In this document: positions 6,961-14,780 of the stretch, one piece after another
Layout: each line of letters opens with the position of its first letter
How positions within the stretch are numbered: the stretch's first letter is position 1
Assembly (NCBI RefSeq): GCF_019969685.1
Contig: NZ_JAHXYZ010000001.1
Span: forward strand, 1,612,001-1,676,000
Direction of reading: 5' to 3'
DNA length: 64,000 nucleotides
Source: Microbacterium sp. EST19A
GTDB lineage: Bacteria > Actinomycetota > Actinomycetes > Actinomycetales > Microbacteriaceae
Made by a program: the position numbers and the translations under genes
Notes under the pieces: model-generated
What the model saw: only the letters and a program-made list of their open reading frames with translations
What the model was told of the DNA's origin: nothing
Database searches by the model: none

Positions 6961-7962
6961 CTACTGAACCGACCATCCCCCGTCGCTCGCGAGCACGGCG
7001 CCGTTGATGTTCACGGCGTCGTCCGAGAGCAGGAACGTGATCGACGCGGCGAGGTGCTCGGCCGTCGCGACGGACGGGATCGCCTGCTGGAACGGGCCCA
7101 GACGTCCCGAGCCGTACTCCGACATGTTCGGCGGCATCGGGATGCCGGTGGCCACGCCTCCCGGAGCGACCGAGTTCACGCGGATGCCCTTCGGCCCGTA
7201 CATGAACGCCGCGGACTTCGTGACGCCGATGATGCCGTGCTTGCTCGCCGTGTAGGCGTTGCCCGAGGCGTTGCCGCGCAGGCCCGCCTCGCTCGAGACG
7301 TTGAGGATCGCACCGCGACCGGCGGCTTCCATCAGAGGGAGCACCGCCCGCATCAGCTTGAACGGCGCGGTGAGGTTGATCGCGATGACGCGGTCCCACA
7401 CGGCATCCGTCGTCTCGGCGGCGGGGGAGAAGTCGTCGTTGATACCGGCGACGTTGGCGAGGGCGTCGATGCGGTCGCCCGCGGCGGCGAGCACGGCGTC
7501 GATCGCCTCCTGCTTGGTGAGGTCGCCGGGGACCGTGATGATGTCGGCATCCGGCAGCTCCGCCTTCAGGGCGTCGAGCTTCTCGGCGGCGATGTCGCTG
7601 GCGATCACGCGTCCGCCTTCGCGGGCGATGCGGGAGGCGGTGGCCTTTCCGATGCCCGATGCGGCGCCGGTGACGATCACGGTCTTGCCGGCGAAGCGTC
7701 CGGAGGTGGACTTCTCGGTCCAGCCGGCGGAGTCGTCGTCCGCGGGGATCTCGCCGCCGTTGGCCGCGCGCACGAGGTCGTCGACGACGGACTGCGGCAT
7801 GGCGCCCTGGCTCATCGCGACGAGTTGCTGCAGCGGCAGGCCGAGCACGGGAGTGAGCAGCGAGGGGTCGGCACCCGTCTTCTCGAAGAGGCTGCGGATG
7901 ATCGGCCCGCCGGTCGGGTCGTCGAGCCATTCGCCGATGGTGGAGTGTGCGGTGAGGGCCAT
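6961..7962 (-). CDS. SDR-family oxidoreductase with N-terminal extension
   Basis: The 333-residue protein has a classical short-chain dehydrogenase domain from about residue 88: cofactor motif TGAASGIG (98-105), NVAG (170-173), catalytic Ser in NVSSEAG (221-227), and YTASK with Y237 and K241. The C-terminal VNINGAVLASDGGWSVQ is typical. The first 85 residues (IGEWLDDPTGGPIIRSLFEKTGAD onwards) form a small helical extension not found in ordinary SDRs; similar extensions occur in actinobacterial SDRs beside TetR regulators. It is divergent from the TetR gene at 8035, which probably represses it through the palindrome at 8012. Substrate unknown, NAD(P)H-dependent. Confidence 0.88.
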   Translation of the reverse strand: MALTAHSTIGEWLDDPTGGPIIRSLFEKTGADPSLLTPVLGLPLQQLVAMSQGAMPQSVVDDLVRAANGGEIPADDDSAGWTEKSTSGRFAGKTVIVTGAASGIGKATASRIAREGGRVIASDIAAEKLDALKAELPDADIITVPGDLTKQEAIDAVLAAAGDRIDALANVAGINDDFSPAAETTDAVWDRVIAINLTAPFKLMRAVLPLMEAAGRGAILNVSSEAGLRGNASGNAYTASKHGIIGVTKSAAFMYGPKGIRVNSVAPGGVATGIPMPPNMSEYGSGRLGPFQQAIPSVATAEHLAASITFLLSDDAVNINGAVLASDGGWSVQ

Positions 7963-8011
7963 GCTCGTTCTCCTTGTTCGGGTTTCGCAACGGTGCGTCT
8001 ACTTATGATTC

Positions 8012-8031
8012 AGTGTACGCCTGAGTACGCT
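8012..8031. promoter_or_regulatory. Imperfect palindrome between SDR and TetR genes
   Basis: AGTGTAC-GCCTGA-GTACGCT is an inverted repeat with 6 of 7 pairs, 4 bp before the TetR start and 50 bp before the SDR start. Position and symmetry suit a TetR operator giving autoregulation. Confidence 0.5.
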
Positions 8032-8034
8032 CGG

Positions 8035-8616
8035 ATGGTGCCTCGTCCTCGCAGTGAGAAAGCCCGTCAGTCGGTGCTCGACGCGATGCGCGCCGCGCTA
8101 TCCGACCACGGGTACGAGGCCGTGACCATCGAGGGGCTGGCGGATGCCGCGGGCGTCTCGAAGCAGACCATCTACCGGTGGTGGCCGTCGAAATCCGCGA
8201 TCCTCGGCGAGGCCCTGCTCGAGGGCGGGTTGCCGGCGGCGGACGTCGCGGTGCCGTTCACCGCCGACCTCGCGGCCGACTTGCGGGCCTGGTTCTCGGC
8301 GATGAGCACCTCGCTTGCGGATGCCGACGGCGTCGCGATCGCGCGGGCGCTGATCGTGGTCACGGCGTCCGACCCCGAGCTGGGGCTCGCTCTGAACGAG
8401 AAGCTGGCCGCGCCGATTCGCGAATGGGTGGCGGCGCGAGTGGCGCTGGCGGTGTCCGCCGGCGACGTGCGGGCGGATGCCGATGCCGCCGCCATCGCGG
8501 ACCAGTTCGTGGCCATGGCGAGCTATGCCGCACTGCTCGGGCGGCCGTTGGACGAGGCGCGGGTCGAGGCGACGGTGGCGGTGCTGCTGCGGGGGATCGC
8601 GGCTTCCGGTCGATGA
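8035..8616 (+). CDS. TetR-family regulator (divergent from SDR)
   Basis: The 193-residue protein has an N-terminal TetR helix-turn-helix: SVLDAMRAALSDHGYEAVTIEGLADAAGVSKQTIYRWWPSKSAI (residues 12-55). The C-terminal ligand domain is helical and Ala-rich. ATG at 8035 was chosen because it directly follows the operator-like palindrome and the frame begins MVPRPRSEKARQ. It presumably represses the divergent SDR gene and itself. The gene ends ...AASGR, followed by a dispersed repeat copy. Ligand unknown. Confidence 0.88.
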   Translation: MVPRPRSEKARQSVLDAMRAALSDHGYEAVTIEGLADAAGVSKQTIYRWWPSKSAILGEALLEGGLPAADVAVPFTADLAADLRAWFSAMSTSLADADGVAIARALIVVTASDPELGLALNEKLAAPIREWVAARVALAVSAGDVRADADAAAIADQFVAMASYAALLGRPLDEARVEATVAVLLRGIAASGR

Positions 8617-8622
8617 GCAGCC

Positions 8623-8662
8623 CCGGTCGTTGAGCGACGAGCGCAGCGAGGAGACGAAACGC
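8623..8662 (+). repeat. Dispersed CCGGTCGTTGAGCG repeat, copy 2
   Basis: This variant has the core CCGGTCGTTGAGCGACGAGC and ends GAGACGAAACGC. It sits between two TetR genes, in the same direction as the gene upstream. Confidence 0.8.
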
Positions 8663-8687
8663 CTGCAGTGCCGGGTAGCCTCTCGAT

Positions 8688-9332
8688 ATGGCTGGAGAAC
8701 CACGCGGCGGCGCGTTCACTCGGCGCTCGAGAGCGGATCGACGCGACGAGCTCCTCGCGGCTTCGTTGAAACTTGCGCTCGAGGGAGGCCTGACGTCGAT
8801 CACCGCGCGCCGCGTCGCCGCAGAGGTCGGAGTGGCCCAGGGCCTGGTCAGCCATTACTTCGGATCGGTCGATGAGCTTCTGGCGGCGACCTTCGAGTAT
8901 GCCGCCGCGAACGAACGCGAGCAGACCAACGCACTGCTGCCCGACTCGCCGCTCGAGCGGCTGCGCGCGATGCTGACGCTGCTCGGTTCGCATGATCACG
9001 ACCCCATCGCGCTGCTCTGGTTGGACGCGTGGCGCGAGAGCGCGCGACGACCGGCCCTGCAGCGGGTCGTGGTGCGGGCGATGGAGCACGACATCGCCGA
9101 GCTCGGGGCGATCATCACGCAGGGCAAGGCTGCGGGGATCTTCCCGGATGCCGGACCTCACTCGGCCATGCGCATCCTCGCCCTCGTCGACGGTTTCTCG
9201 GCGAGTGCTGCCGTACGCGCCGGCATCGCCGGATCAGACCTCGACTACGAAGACGTGCTCGACTTCGTACTGCGCACCGCCGAGCGGGAGCTGGGACTCC
9301 CGTCGGGCGCACTCGACCCCGCAGAGTCCTAA
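8688..9332 (+). CDS. TetR-family regulator of the NCS1 permease operon
   Basis: The 214-residue regulator has its HTH at about residues 18-65: RRDELLAASLKLALEGGLTSITARRVAAEVGVAQGLVSHYFGSVDELL, the BetI-like arrangement. The C-terminal dimer and ligand domain is helical. It lies immediately upstream of a permease gene in the same direction, with two similar palindromes between them (9334-9395), so it likely controls the permease-hydrolase pair. GTG/ATG choice: ATG at 8688 gives MAGEPRGG. By analogy the inducer may be the transported nucleobase-like compound; this is inference. Confidence 0.85.
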   Translation: MAGEPRGGAFTRRSRADRRDELLAASLKLALEGGLTSITARRVAAEVGVAQGLVSHYFGSVDELLAATFEYAAANEREQTNALLPDSPLERLRAMLTLLGSHDHDPIALLWLDAWRESARRPALQRVVVRAMEHDIAELGAIITQGKAAGIFPDAGPHSAMRILALVDGFSASAAVRAGIAGSDLDYEDVLDFVLRTAERELGLPSGALDPAES

Positions 9333-9333
9333 C

Positions 9334-9395
9334 TGTTGACCAAGTGGCCAACAGGGCGTACTGTCGTCCTCATCTTGTTGGCATGGAGGCCAATA
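9334..9395 (+). promoter_or_regulatory. Two tandem TetR-type operators before the permease gene
   Basis: TGTTGACCAAGTGGCCAACA (9334-9353) is a palindrome with one mismatch. TGTTGGCATGGAGGCCAATA (9376-9395) repeats the TGTTGgC...GGCCAAtA scheme with two mismatches. Their starts are 42 bp apart, four helical turns, so two dimers would bind on the same face. They occupy the whole promoter gap between the TetR gene and the NCS1 permease gene. Confidence 0.75.
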
Positions 9396-9411
9396 AAGCG
9401 AGGAGATCAGC

Positions 9412-10860
9412 ATGGACCTGGAACCCCAGAGCGCAGCGCCGGGCCGCGTCGAGCAGAACGGCACGAACTCCATCCCGCTCGTCGAGCGGCACGGATCGCC
9501 TCGCGATCTGTTCACGGTCTGGGCGGGGTCCAACGTCACCTACCTGTACTTCGTGCTCGGCGGACTTCTGGTGCTGTTCGGGTTGAACGTCTGGCAGGCG
9601 ATCGCGGTGGTCATCGCGGGCAACCTGTTCTTCGTCGGCGTGGGCTTCCTCGCCATCACCGGCCCGCGCAGCGGAGTGCCCAGCGAGGTGATCGGTCGCG
9701 CGTTCTTCGGGGTCCGCGGAAACCGCGTGCTCAATCTGGTCTGCGGCTGGTTCGTCGGCGTGCTGTACGAGGCGATCAACCTGTCGGTCGGGGCCACGGT
9801 CGGGTTCGCGCTCGTGCTCTGGTTCGCGCCTCAGGCTCCGATCTGGGTGCAGGGCGCACTCGTGCTCGGGCTCGCATTGCTCACGTTCACCATCAGCGTC
9901 TACGGCCACGCGACGATCCTGCGGTTCAGCCGCTGGATTACCTGGGTGCTCCTGATCGGCATCGCGCTCATGGCATTCTTCGTCCTGCTCCGGGCCGACT
10001 TCAGCTACGAGCCGGCGGGCGGATCCCTCGAGGGCGCACCGTTGTGGGCGGTGGCTCTCGCCGGGTTCACGCTCATCGCATCGGCGCCGTTGTCGTGGCA
10101 GGTGGGTGCGGACTACGCGCGTTACCTTCCGCCTGACTCGAACCCGTCGCACGTCGCGTTCTGGACCGGCTTCGGAGGTTTCCTGCCCGCCGTCGCCATC
10201 GGCATCCTGGGTGTTCTGGCGGGGACCGTCGTGGACATGTCCGATCCGACGACCGGGATGGCCAGCATCCTGCCCTCGTGGTTCTACCCGATCTTCCTCG
10301 TGATCGTCATCGTCGGCTCGGTCGCCAACAATTCTCTGACCGCGTACAGCACGGGCCTGGCGCTGCTGGCCGCCGGGGTGCGCTGGCGCCGATCGGTCAC
10401 GGTGATCTTCGACGCTGTCATCGCGGTGGGGATCACCCTGTACGCGCTATTCGTCTCGAACTTCCTCGACTCGCTCAGCGGCCTCCTCGAGGTCAGCCTT
10501 GTGATCCTCGCTCCCTCGATGGCGATCTACGTCGTCGACATCATCATCCGGCGCAACCGGTATGACGGGCGTTCGCTCGAGGACGAGAGCCCCGGAGGAT
10601 CGAACTGGTTCCGCCGCGGTTGGAATCTCGCCGGACTGACCGCACTGGTCGTGGGGGCCGTGGCGACCGCGCTCTTCGTCAGCACGACGTTCTACATGGG
10701 CCCGCTCGCTGCCGCTCTCGGGGGCGCCGACCTGTCTCCGATCGTGGGCTCGCTCGTCGCGGGTGGGCTCTATGCGCTTCTCGCAGGACGTCGCATCCGT
10801 GCGAGCCTCGCGTCGCCGAGGACGGATGCAGAACCACGCAGTGCGGAGGTCGCCGCATGA
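9412..10860 (+). CDS. NCS1-family purine-cytosine permease
   Basis: The 482-residue integral membrane protein has about 12 hydrophobic segments. Family marks include the N-terminal SIPLVERHGSPRDLFTVWAGSNV, GPRSGVPSEVIGRAFFGVRGNRV and SAPLSWQVGADYARYLP. These fit the nucleobase:cation symporter-1 (cytosine/purine/allantoin) group. It would import a nucleobase, hydantoin or related compound across the inner membrane. The gene overlaps the following metallo-hydrolase by four bases (ATGA) and follows a TetR gene with paired operators, so the operon is TetR, permease, hydrolase. The exact substrate is not predictable. Confidence 0.87.
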   Translation: MDLEPQSAAPGRVEQNGTNSIPLVERHGSPRDLFTVWAGSNVTYLYFVLGGLLVLFGLNVWQAIAVVIAGNLFFVGVGFLAITGPRSGVPSEVIGRAFFGVRGNRVLNLVCGWFVGVLYEAINLSVGATVGFALVLWFAPQAPIWVQGALVLGLALLTFTISVYGHATILRFSRWITWVLLIGIALMAFFVLLRADFSYEPAGGSLEGAPLWAVALAGFTLIASAPLSWQVGADYARYLPPDSNPSHVAFWTGFGGFLPAVAIGILGVLAGTVVDMSDPTTGMASILPSWFYPIFLVIVIVGSVANNSLTAYSTGLALLAAGVRWRRSVTVIFDAVIAVGITLYALFVSNFLDSLSGLLEVSLVILAPSMAIYVVDIIIRRNRYDGRSLEDESPGGSNWFRRGWNLAGLTALVVGAVATALFVSTTFYMGPLAAALGGADLSPIVGSLVAGGLYALLAGRRIRASLASPRTDAEPRSAEVAA

Positions 10861-11639
10861 CCTCGTCGCTGGCGGTCATCCGGCCGTGGTTCCGGAAGCG
10901 GGAGTGCGCGGACGGCATCGTGCGGGTCGATGAGCCGCACGTCCACGAGTTCCTGCGGGCGAACATCTGGTTGATCCGCGGTGAGACGAGGAATCTCGTC
11001 GTCGATACCGGGTTGGGTGTCGCCGCGCTGCGCGAAGAGGTGCCGGAGCTCTTCGCGGGTGATCCTGTGCTCGTCGTCACGCACGCGCACCTCGACCACA
11101 TGGGATCCGCGCACGAGTTCGACGTGATCCTGGCGCATCCGGCCGAGAGAACGGATTCCCCGGTGGGCGACACGGTCGTCGGGCCGCTTCTCGCGAGCCA
11201 GCTCGGGCTCTCGCTCGGCGACGAGGCCATGCCCGAGGTGCTGCTGACCGCTCGTCCGCATCCGGACTTCGACCCGCTCGTGCACCGCTTGCGACCCACG
11301 CCGGCGACCGGCGACCTGCTCGACGGCGAGACCATCGACCTCGGCGACCGGATCCTGACCGCTCTGCATCTGCCAGGTCACACATCCGGTTCGCTGGCGC
11401 TCTACGAAGCGAAGACCGGTGCCCTGTTCAGCGGTGACGTCATCTACGACGACGTGCTGCTCGACGACCTGCACGGCTCGGATCGCGGCGCGTACGCGAA
11501 CAGCCTCGAGCGGTTGCGGGCCTTACCGATCCAGACCGTCTACCCGGGTCACGGCGATCCATTCTCCGGGGAGCGGATGCGCGAGATCATCGACGCGCAG
11601 CTGCGGGAGTGGGCAGCGATGCGGGCGCCCGGCCGTTGA
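10857..11639 (+). CDS. MBL-fold metallo-hydrolase
   Basis: The 260-residue protein carries the metallo-beta-lactamase motif THAHLDHMG (75-83), a later GHTSGSLALYE, and SGDVIYDD plus VYPGHGDPF as distal metal ligands. It binds two metals (usually Zn) and hydrolyses an ester, lactone, amide or thioester in the cytoplasm. Translational coupling to the NCS1 permease suggests it acts on the imported compound. The stop codon is the TGA inside a dispersed repeat copy, so the C-terminal ...APGR is repeat-encoded. Confidence 0.85.
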   Translation: MTSSLAVIRPWFRKRECADGIVRVDEPHVHEFLRANIWLIRGETRNLVVDTGLGVAALREEVPELFAGDPVLVVTHAHLDHMGSAHEFDVILAHPAERTDSPVGDTVVGPLLASQLGLSLGDEAMPEVLLTARPHPDFDPLVHRLRPTPATGDLLDGETIDLGDRILTALHLPGHTSGSLALYEAKTGALFSGDVIYDDVLLDDLHGSDRGAYANSLERLRALPIQTVYPGHGDPFSGERMREIIDAQLREWAAMRAPGR

Positions 11640-11705
11640 GCGGCGCCCGCTCGTTGAGCGACGTCCGGTCGTTGAGCGACGAGTGCAGCGAGGCGACGAA
11701 ACGCG
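11630..11705 (+). repeat. Dispersed CGTTGAGCG repeat, copy 3 (triplicated head)
   Basis: The head unit CGTTGAGCG occurs three times in a row (around 11633, 11651 and 11670), followed by one tail AGCGAGGCGACGAAACGC. The first unit provides the stop codon of the upstream MBL gene. Confidence 0.75.
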
Positions 11706-11712
11706 TTTCCGA

Positions 11713-12294
11713 CTACCGCTTCACCGGATACCGCAGATGCAGCACCCGCTCACCCGGAAGCACCTCGGCCGGATCCTCCAGCATCTGCTGCCCCTCGACC
11801 GCTCCGAAGAATCGCTTGCCTGACCCGAACACCACCGGCACGACATCCATCCGAACCTCGTCGATGAGTCCGGCGGCCAGCGCCTGCCCACCGACGTCGC
11901 CGGCCGCGACCTCGATGACGCGGTCCCCCGCCAGTTCCCTCGCCAACGCCACTGCTGCCTCGACGCCGTCGACGAAATGGAACGGCGCCTCGGTGTCCCA
12001 GCCCTCGGGTGCCGGCCGGTGCGACACCACGACCACATGGTCCACCCCGCCGGGGGGCACGCCATCCCATCCATCGGTCATATCGAAGACGTGACGGCCC
12101 GCGATGGTCGCCCCGATCGAGTCCCAATACGGACGGACATGGTCGAACGACGTCTGCGACACCTTCAGGATGCCGCTGTCGTCGAGCGGTACATCACCGT
12201 TGACGAGCCAGTCGAACAGCGGCCCTGGCTGGTCGCTCTCGTCGGCGATGAATCCGTCGACCGACACCGATGCGTACATCACGACTTTGCCCAT
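11713..12294 (-). CDS. Dihydrofolate-reductase-like (RibD C-terminal fold) protein
   Basis: The 193-residue protein starts MGKVVMYASVSVDGFIAD and has the RibD_C/DHFR-like layout: IAGRHVFDMTDGW, DHVVVVSHRPAPEGW, a long helix, then DRVIEVAAGDVGGQALAAGLIDEVRMDVVPVVFGSGKRFF. These proteins bind NADPH and belong to a large actinobacterial family called dihydrofolate reductase family protein; true DHFR activity is not expected. It may be the last gene of a minus-strand operon led by 13958. A second member of the family lies at 49957. Confidence 0.82.
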   Translation of the reverse strand: MGKVVMYASVSVDGFIADESDQPGPLFDWLVNGDVPLDDSGILKVSQTSFDHVRPYWDSIGATIAGRHVFDMTDGWDGVPPGGVDHVVVVSHRPAPEGWDTEAPFHFVDGVEAAVALARELAGDRVIEVAAGDVGGQALAAGLIDEVRMDVVPVVFGSGKRFFGAVEGQQMLEDPAEVLPGERVLHLRYPVKR

Positions 12295-12361
12295 GGGGTG
12301 CTCCTCTGCTCTGCGGTGCCTTCAAGCTAAGCGCGTCGCGCGTGGCGAATCTTGTAGGAAT

Positions 12362-13201
12362 TCAATCGGTCGGGAAAGACCAGTTGTCGAGCGCATGATC
12401 CGGATGCTCGCGCAGGAACCGCCGTCGGACTTCGACATACCGCGTCGGGGTGAGTCCGGTGAAGGCTCGGAACTCGTGGCCGAAATGCGCCTGGTCGAAG
12501 TAGCCGGCGCGGGTGGCGACATCCGCCCAGTCGATCGGTTCGGCGAAATCGATCGCGAGCAGAGTGGCGGCAAGACGTCGCGTGCGCGCGAACCGCTTCG
12601 GTGCGATGCCGACGATCTCTCTGAATCTCTGCGTGAGATGGGTGCTGCTGACACCGGCATCCGAGGCCAGTTCGCCGATGGCCACGGTTCCCCCGGTCTC
12701 CACGATGGCACTGCTCGCACGGCGCACCATGTCCAGACCCGGGACTTCGTGCATCCGTCGGACGAGTTCGTTCTCGAGGATCGCCAACATCGCGACCGGC
12801 TCGCTCGCCGCGACGAGCTCCTCCTGCAGCCGCTCGACAGTACCCCGGCCCCACACCTGCGCCAACGTCGCCGGCCGGTCGCACAACTCGGACACAGGCA
12901 TCGGCACGAACGGCGCCAGCCCGCAGGCCTGGAAGTGCACGCCGATAGAACGGGTCCAGGTCGGGTAGCCGAACTCCAGCGCGCGGGTGGGTGGACTGAC
13001 GACGCAGCCGTCGGTGAACGCGGATGCCGCGATCTCGCCGCCCGCGCGGATATGGAACGGGTCACCGAGGTTGATGATGAGGAACGAACCCGGCATTGGC
13101 GGCAGCGTCAGCCGAGGGTACGGCGGTGCACCCTCAAGGAAGTAGAGGTCGTCGATCAGGCCGTCGAGCGGCGGCTGTGGGACGACCGACTCGTACTCCA
13201 T
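12362..13201 (-). CDS. AraC-family regulator with DUF6597-type N-terminus
   Basis: The 279-residue protein has an N-terminal sensor domain (starts MEYESVVPQPPLDGLIDDLYFLEGA; contains PPMPGSFLIINLGDPF and IGVHFQACGLAPFV), resembling the DUF6597 sensor of AraC proteins. The C-terminal double HTH spans about 165-265: AIGELASDAGVSSTHLTQRFREIVGIAPKRFARTRR and WADVATRAGYFDQAHFGHEFRAFTGLTPTRY. It begins 4 bp after the HAD gene upstream and precedes the DHFR-like gene by 67 bp, so it may regulate the latter. Ligand unknown. Confidence 0.85.
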   Translation of the reverse strand: MEYESVVPQPPLDGLIDDLYFLEGAPPYPRLTLPPMPGSFLIINLGDPFHIRAGGEIAASAFTDGCVVSPPTRALEFGYPTWTRSIGVHFQACGLAPFVPMPVSELCDRPATLAQVWGRGTVERLQEELVAASEPVAMLAILENELVRRMHEVPGLDMVRRASSAIVETGGTVAIGELASDAGVSSTHLTQRFREIVGIAPKRFARTRRLAATLLAIDFAEPIDWADVATRAGYFDQAHFGHEFRAFTGLTPTRYVEVRRRFLREHPDHALDNWSFPTD

Positions 13202-13205
13202 GAGA

Positions 13206-13634
13206 TTAGAAGTTGCCCTCGGCGACCTGGAAGCACACCAGTCCGCGAGATCGCCACATCTTCACCACGCTGCGGCGGTCGTCGACCACTCCGATGACGG
13301 TGAAGCGAGGCGCGATGCGGGAGTCGTAGATCTCGGCCTTGACGATGTGATCCGGTCGCGTGTCTCCCGTGCGACGCAGCAGCAGTCGATCGAAGGGGAC
13401 CTCGTTGAAGGTCAGCCACGCCTCGGTCGCACGCCGTGCTGTTTCGTCGCGGCCGGAGACGACGATGAGTTCGTCGACATCGGGGTGTGCGGCGAAGGCC
13501 TGGGCCGCGAGCACGACCGGAGGATTCGGGGTGTCGATCGAGACCTTGCGCATGTCGTACGGCGAGCGGTCGCCGATGAGCGCAAGAGTGCCGTCGACGT
13601 CGAAGATCCAGGCGCGCGGACGATCGTGAGGCAT
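13206..13634 (-). CDS. HAD phosphatase, polynucleotide 3'-phosphatase-like
   Basis: The 142-residue protein has HAD motif I as WIFDVDGTLAL (DxD at about 11-13), motif II in LIVVSGRDE, and motif IV in VIGVVDDRRSVVKMWRSRGLVCFQVAEGNF. The last block closely resembles the 3'-phosphatase half of phage polynucleotide kinases (PseT-type), where the product ends at the same place. It lacks a kinase P-loop. The likely reaction is phosphate-monoester hydrolysis on a nucleic-acid or nucleotide end; substrate not proven. It is in an apparent operon with the small protein upstream and AraC downstream. Confidence 0.75.
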   Translation of the reverse strand: MPHDRPRAWIFDVDGTLALIGDRSPYDMRKVSIDTPNPPVVLAAQAFAAHPDVDELIVVSGRDETARRATEAWLTFNEVPFDRLLLRRTGDTRPDHIVKAEIYDSRIAPRFTVIGVVDDRRSVVKMWRSRGLVCFQVAEGNF

Positions 13635-13676
13635 GGTGCGAGGGTAGTGGGTCGCTGCGCCTCGTGGCGCGCGCTG

Positions 13677-13958
13677 TCAGTGCGCCCCGGAGCTGTTGAT
13701 CGCGAACCGCACGGTGCCGCCGACGGTCTGCACAGGGAACACGTCTTCGTACGCGGGGATGCGGACGAGGATCACGCCGATGCCGGTCGTGGCGGCGGTC
13801 GGCAGATCGACCTCGAGGAAGTGCGGGCGATCGCCGGCCGGGACCGGCTGTCCGGCCGCGTTGGTGGCGTGGACGGGGCAGGTGCCGGGGACGAGATCGT
13901 GGTGGCTGCCGTCGACGATGACGGTGGTCCCTCTCGGGATCGTCACGGTGGCGCTCAC
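13677..13958 (-). CDS. Hypothetical beta-rich protein
   Basis: The 93-residue protein starts MSATVTIPRGTTVIVDGSHHDLVPGTCPVH and has alternating hydrophobic beta-type stretches (GIGVILVRIPAYEDVFPVQ, GGTVRFAIN). It has no signal peptide, membrane helix or motif I recognise. It precedes the HAD gene by 42 bp on the same strand and diverges from the cupin gene at 14063. Coding is supported by position and third-position GC, not by a known family. Confidence 0.55.
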   Translation of the reverse strand: MSATVTIPRGTTVIVDGSHHDLVPGTCPVHATNAAGQPVPAGDRPHFLEVDLPTAATTGIGVILVRIPAYEDVFPVQTVGGTVRFAINSSGAH

Positions 13959-14029
13959 TGTGCGATCCTCTCAGGCTTTCGGTCTGCGGTCGTGCACGTG
14001 TCGAGCGATGCAGTCCAGCGGCACTTATT

Positions 14030-14043
14030 GTTGGGAGCCCAAC
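14030..14043. promoter_or_regulatory. Short palindrome before cupin gene
   Basis: GTTGGG-AG-CCCAAC is a perfect 6-bp inverted repeat 19 bp before the cupin ATG, within the promoter region shared with the divergent gene at 13958. Possible operator. Confidence 0.35.
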
Positions 14044-14062
14044 CGCAGGAAGGTGATTCCGC

Positions 14063-14377
14063 ATGAACGTCTTTGAGCTCGACCAGCATGAGTTGACAAG
14101 CTTCGGCAGCCGCGGTGCCCTGATGTCTCCTCTCGGCGGAGGGTCGGGCGACTTCCGCGTGACGGTCGCGCACCTCGCGAGTGGAGGGCTCATCGGCATG
14201 CACTCTGCACCTGCTGCTCAGACACTTGGCGTCGTCATCGGTGAAGTCATCGTTCGATGCGGTGACGAGCAGGTGACCTTGCTTCCCGGAACGGCGGTCC
14301 GGTTCGATGTCGGGGAGCAGCATGAGACGTCGGCCCGCGTCGACTCGACTGTGGTTGTCGTGGAGACGAGGCCCTGA
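14063..14377 (+). CDS. Cupin-domain protein
   Basis: The 104-residue protein is a single small cupin barrel: FRVTVAHLASGGLIGMHSAPAAQTLGVVIGEVIVRCGDEQVTLLPGTAVRFDVGEQHETSA covers both cupin motifs. Motif 1 has H but lacks the usual HxH pair, and motif 2 keeps Gly and His (GEQHET). Metal binding is therefore uncertain. Function unknown; such cupins are often small-molecule binders or stress proteins. Convergent with the membrane protein at 14423. Confidence 0.75.
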   Translation: MNVFELDQHELTSFGSRGALMSPLGGGSGDFRVTVAHLASGGLIGMHSAPAAQTLGVVIGEVIVRCGDEQVTLLPGTAVRFDVGEQHETSARVDSTVVVVETRP

Positions 14378-14422
14378 TCTCAGCGTGATGGACTTCGTGG
14401 CCAGAGACGAATGCCCCAGCCC

Positions 14423-14659
14423 TCAGCCCTTCGCGCTCGAACGCCGCTGAAGCACGAGGGTCGCCAACACGGTTGCGGCGATCGTCACGCCGTACACGCA
14501 CGGCATCCACGCAACGAACACGTCGGCTTCTCCCACGGCTATGGCGGGAACAGCGAAAAACGTCGCGACGGCGAGCAGCAGCAGTATCCCTGACGTGATC
14601 AGGACCATGATCGTCGGCCAGCGTGTGGCTGACGATCGCAGGTTCGCGCGGATGCTCAT
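14423..14659 (-). CDS. Small two-TM membrane protein
   Basis: The 78-residue protein starts MSIRANLRSSATRWPTIM, then has two hydrophobic helices (VLITSGILLLLAVATFFAV and MPCVYGVTIAATVLATLVL) and a basic tail QRRSSAKG. ATG at 14659 was chosen because the longer open frame upstream is not membrane-like. No family recognised. It diverges from the epoxide hydrolase gene. Confidence 0.6.
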   Translation of the reverse strand: MSIRANLRSSATRWPTIMVLITSGILLLLAVATFFAVPAIAVGEADVFVAWMPCVYGVTIAATVLATLVLQRRSSAKG

Positions 14660-14780
14660 AGATCCAGTGTCTCCGACATCCCGCACGCGTGGGGAAGATG
14701 CGCAGAATCGCCCCACGCGGTTCGCCCTGCTGGAGGATGGAACGAGACGGCAGTCAATCCGACCGTGAGGGGTGGGCGTC

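Noticed and set aside
6829..8034. N-terminal extension of the TetR protein by about 400 codons
   Set aside because: Antisense to the SDR gene, which has complete catalytic motifs; the regulator starts at 8035 beside an operator-like palindrome.
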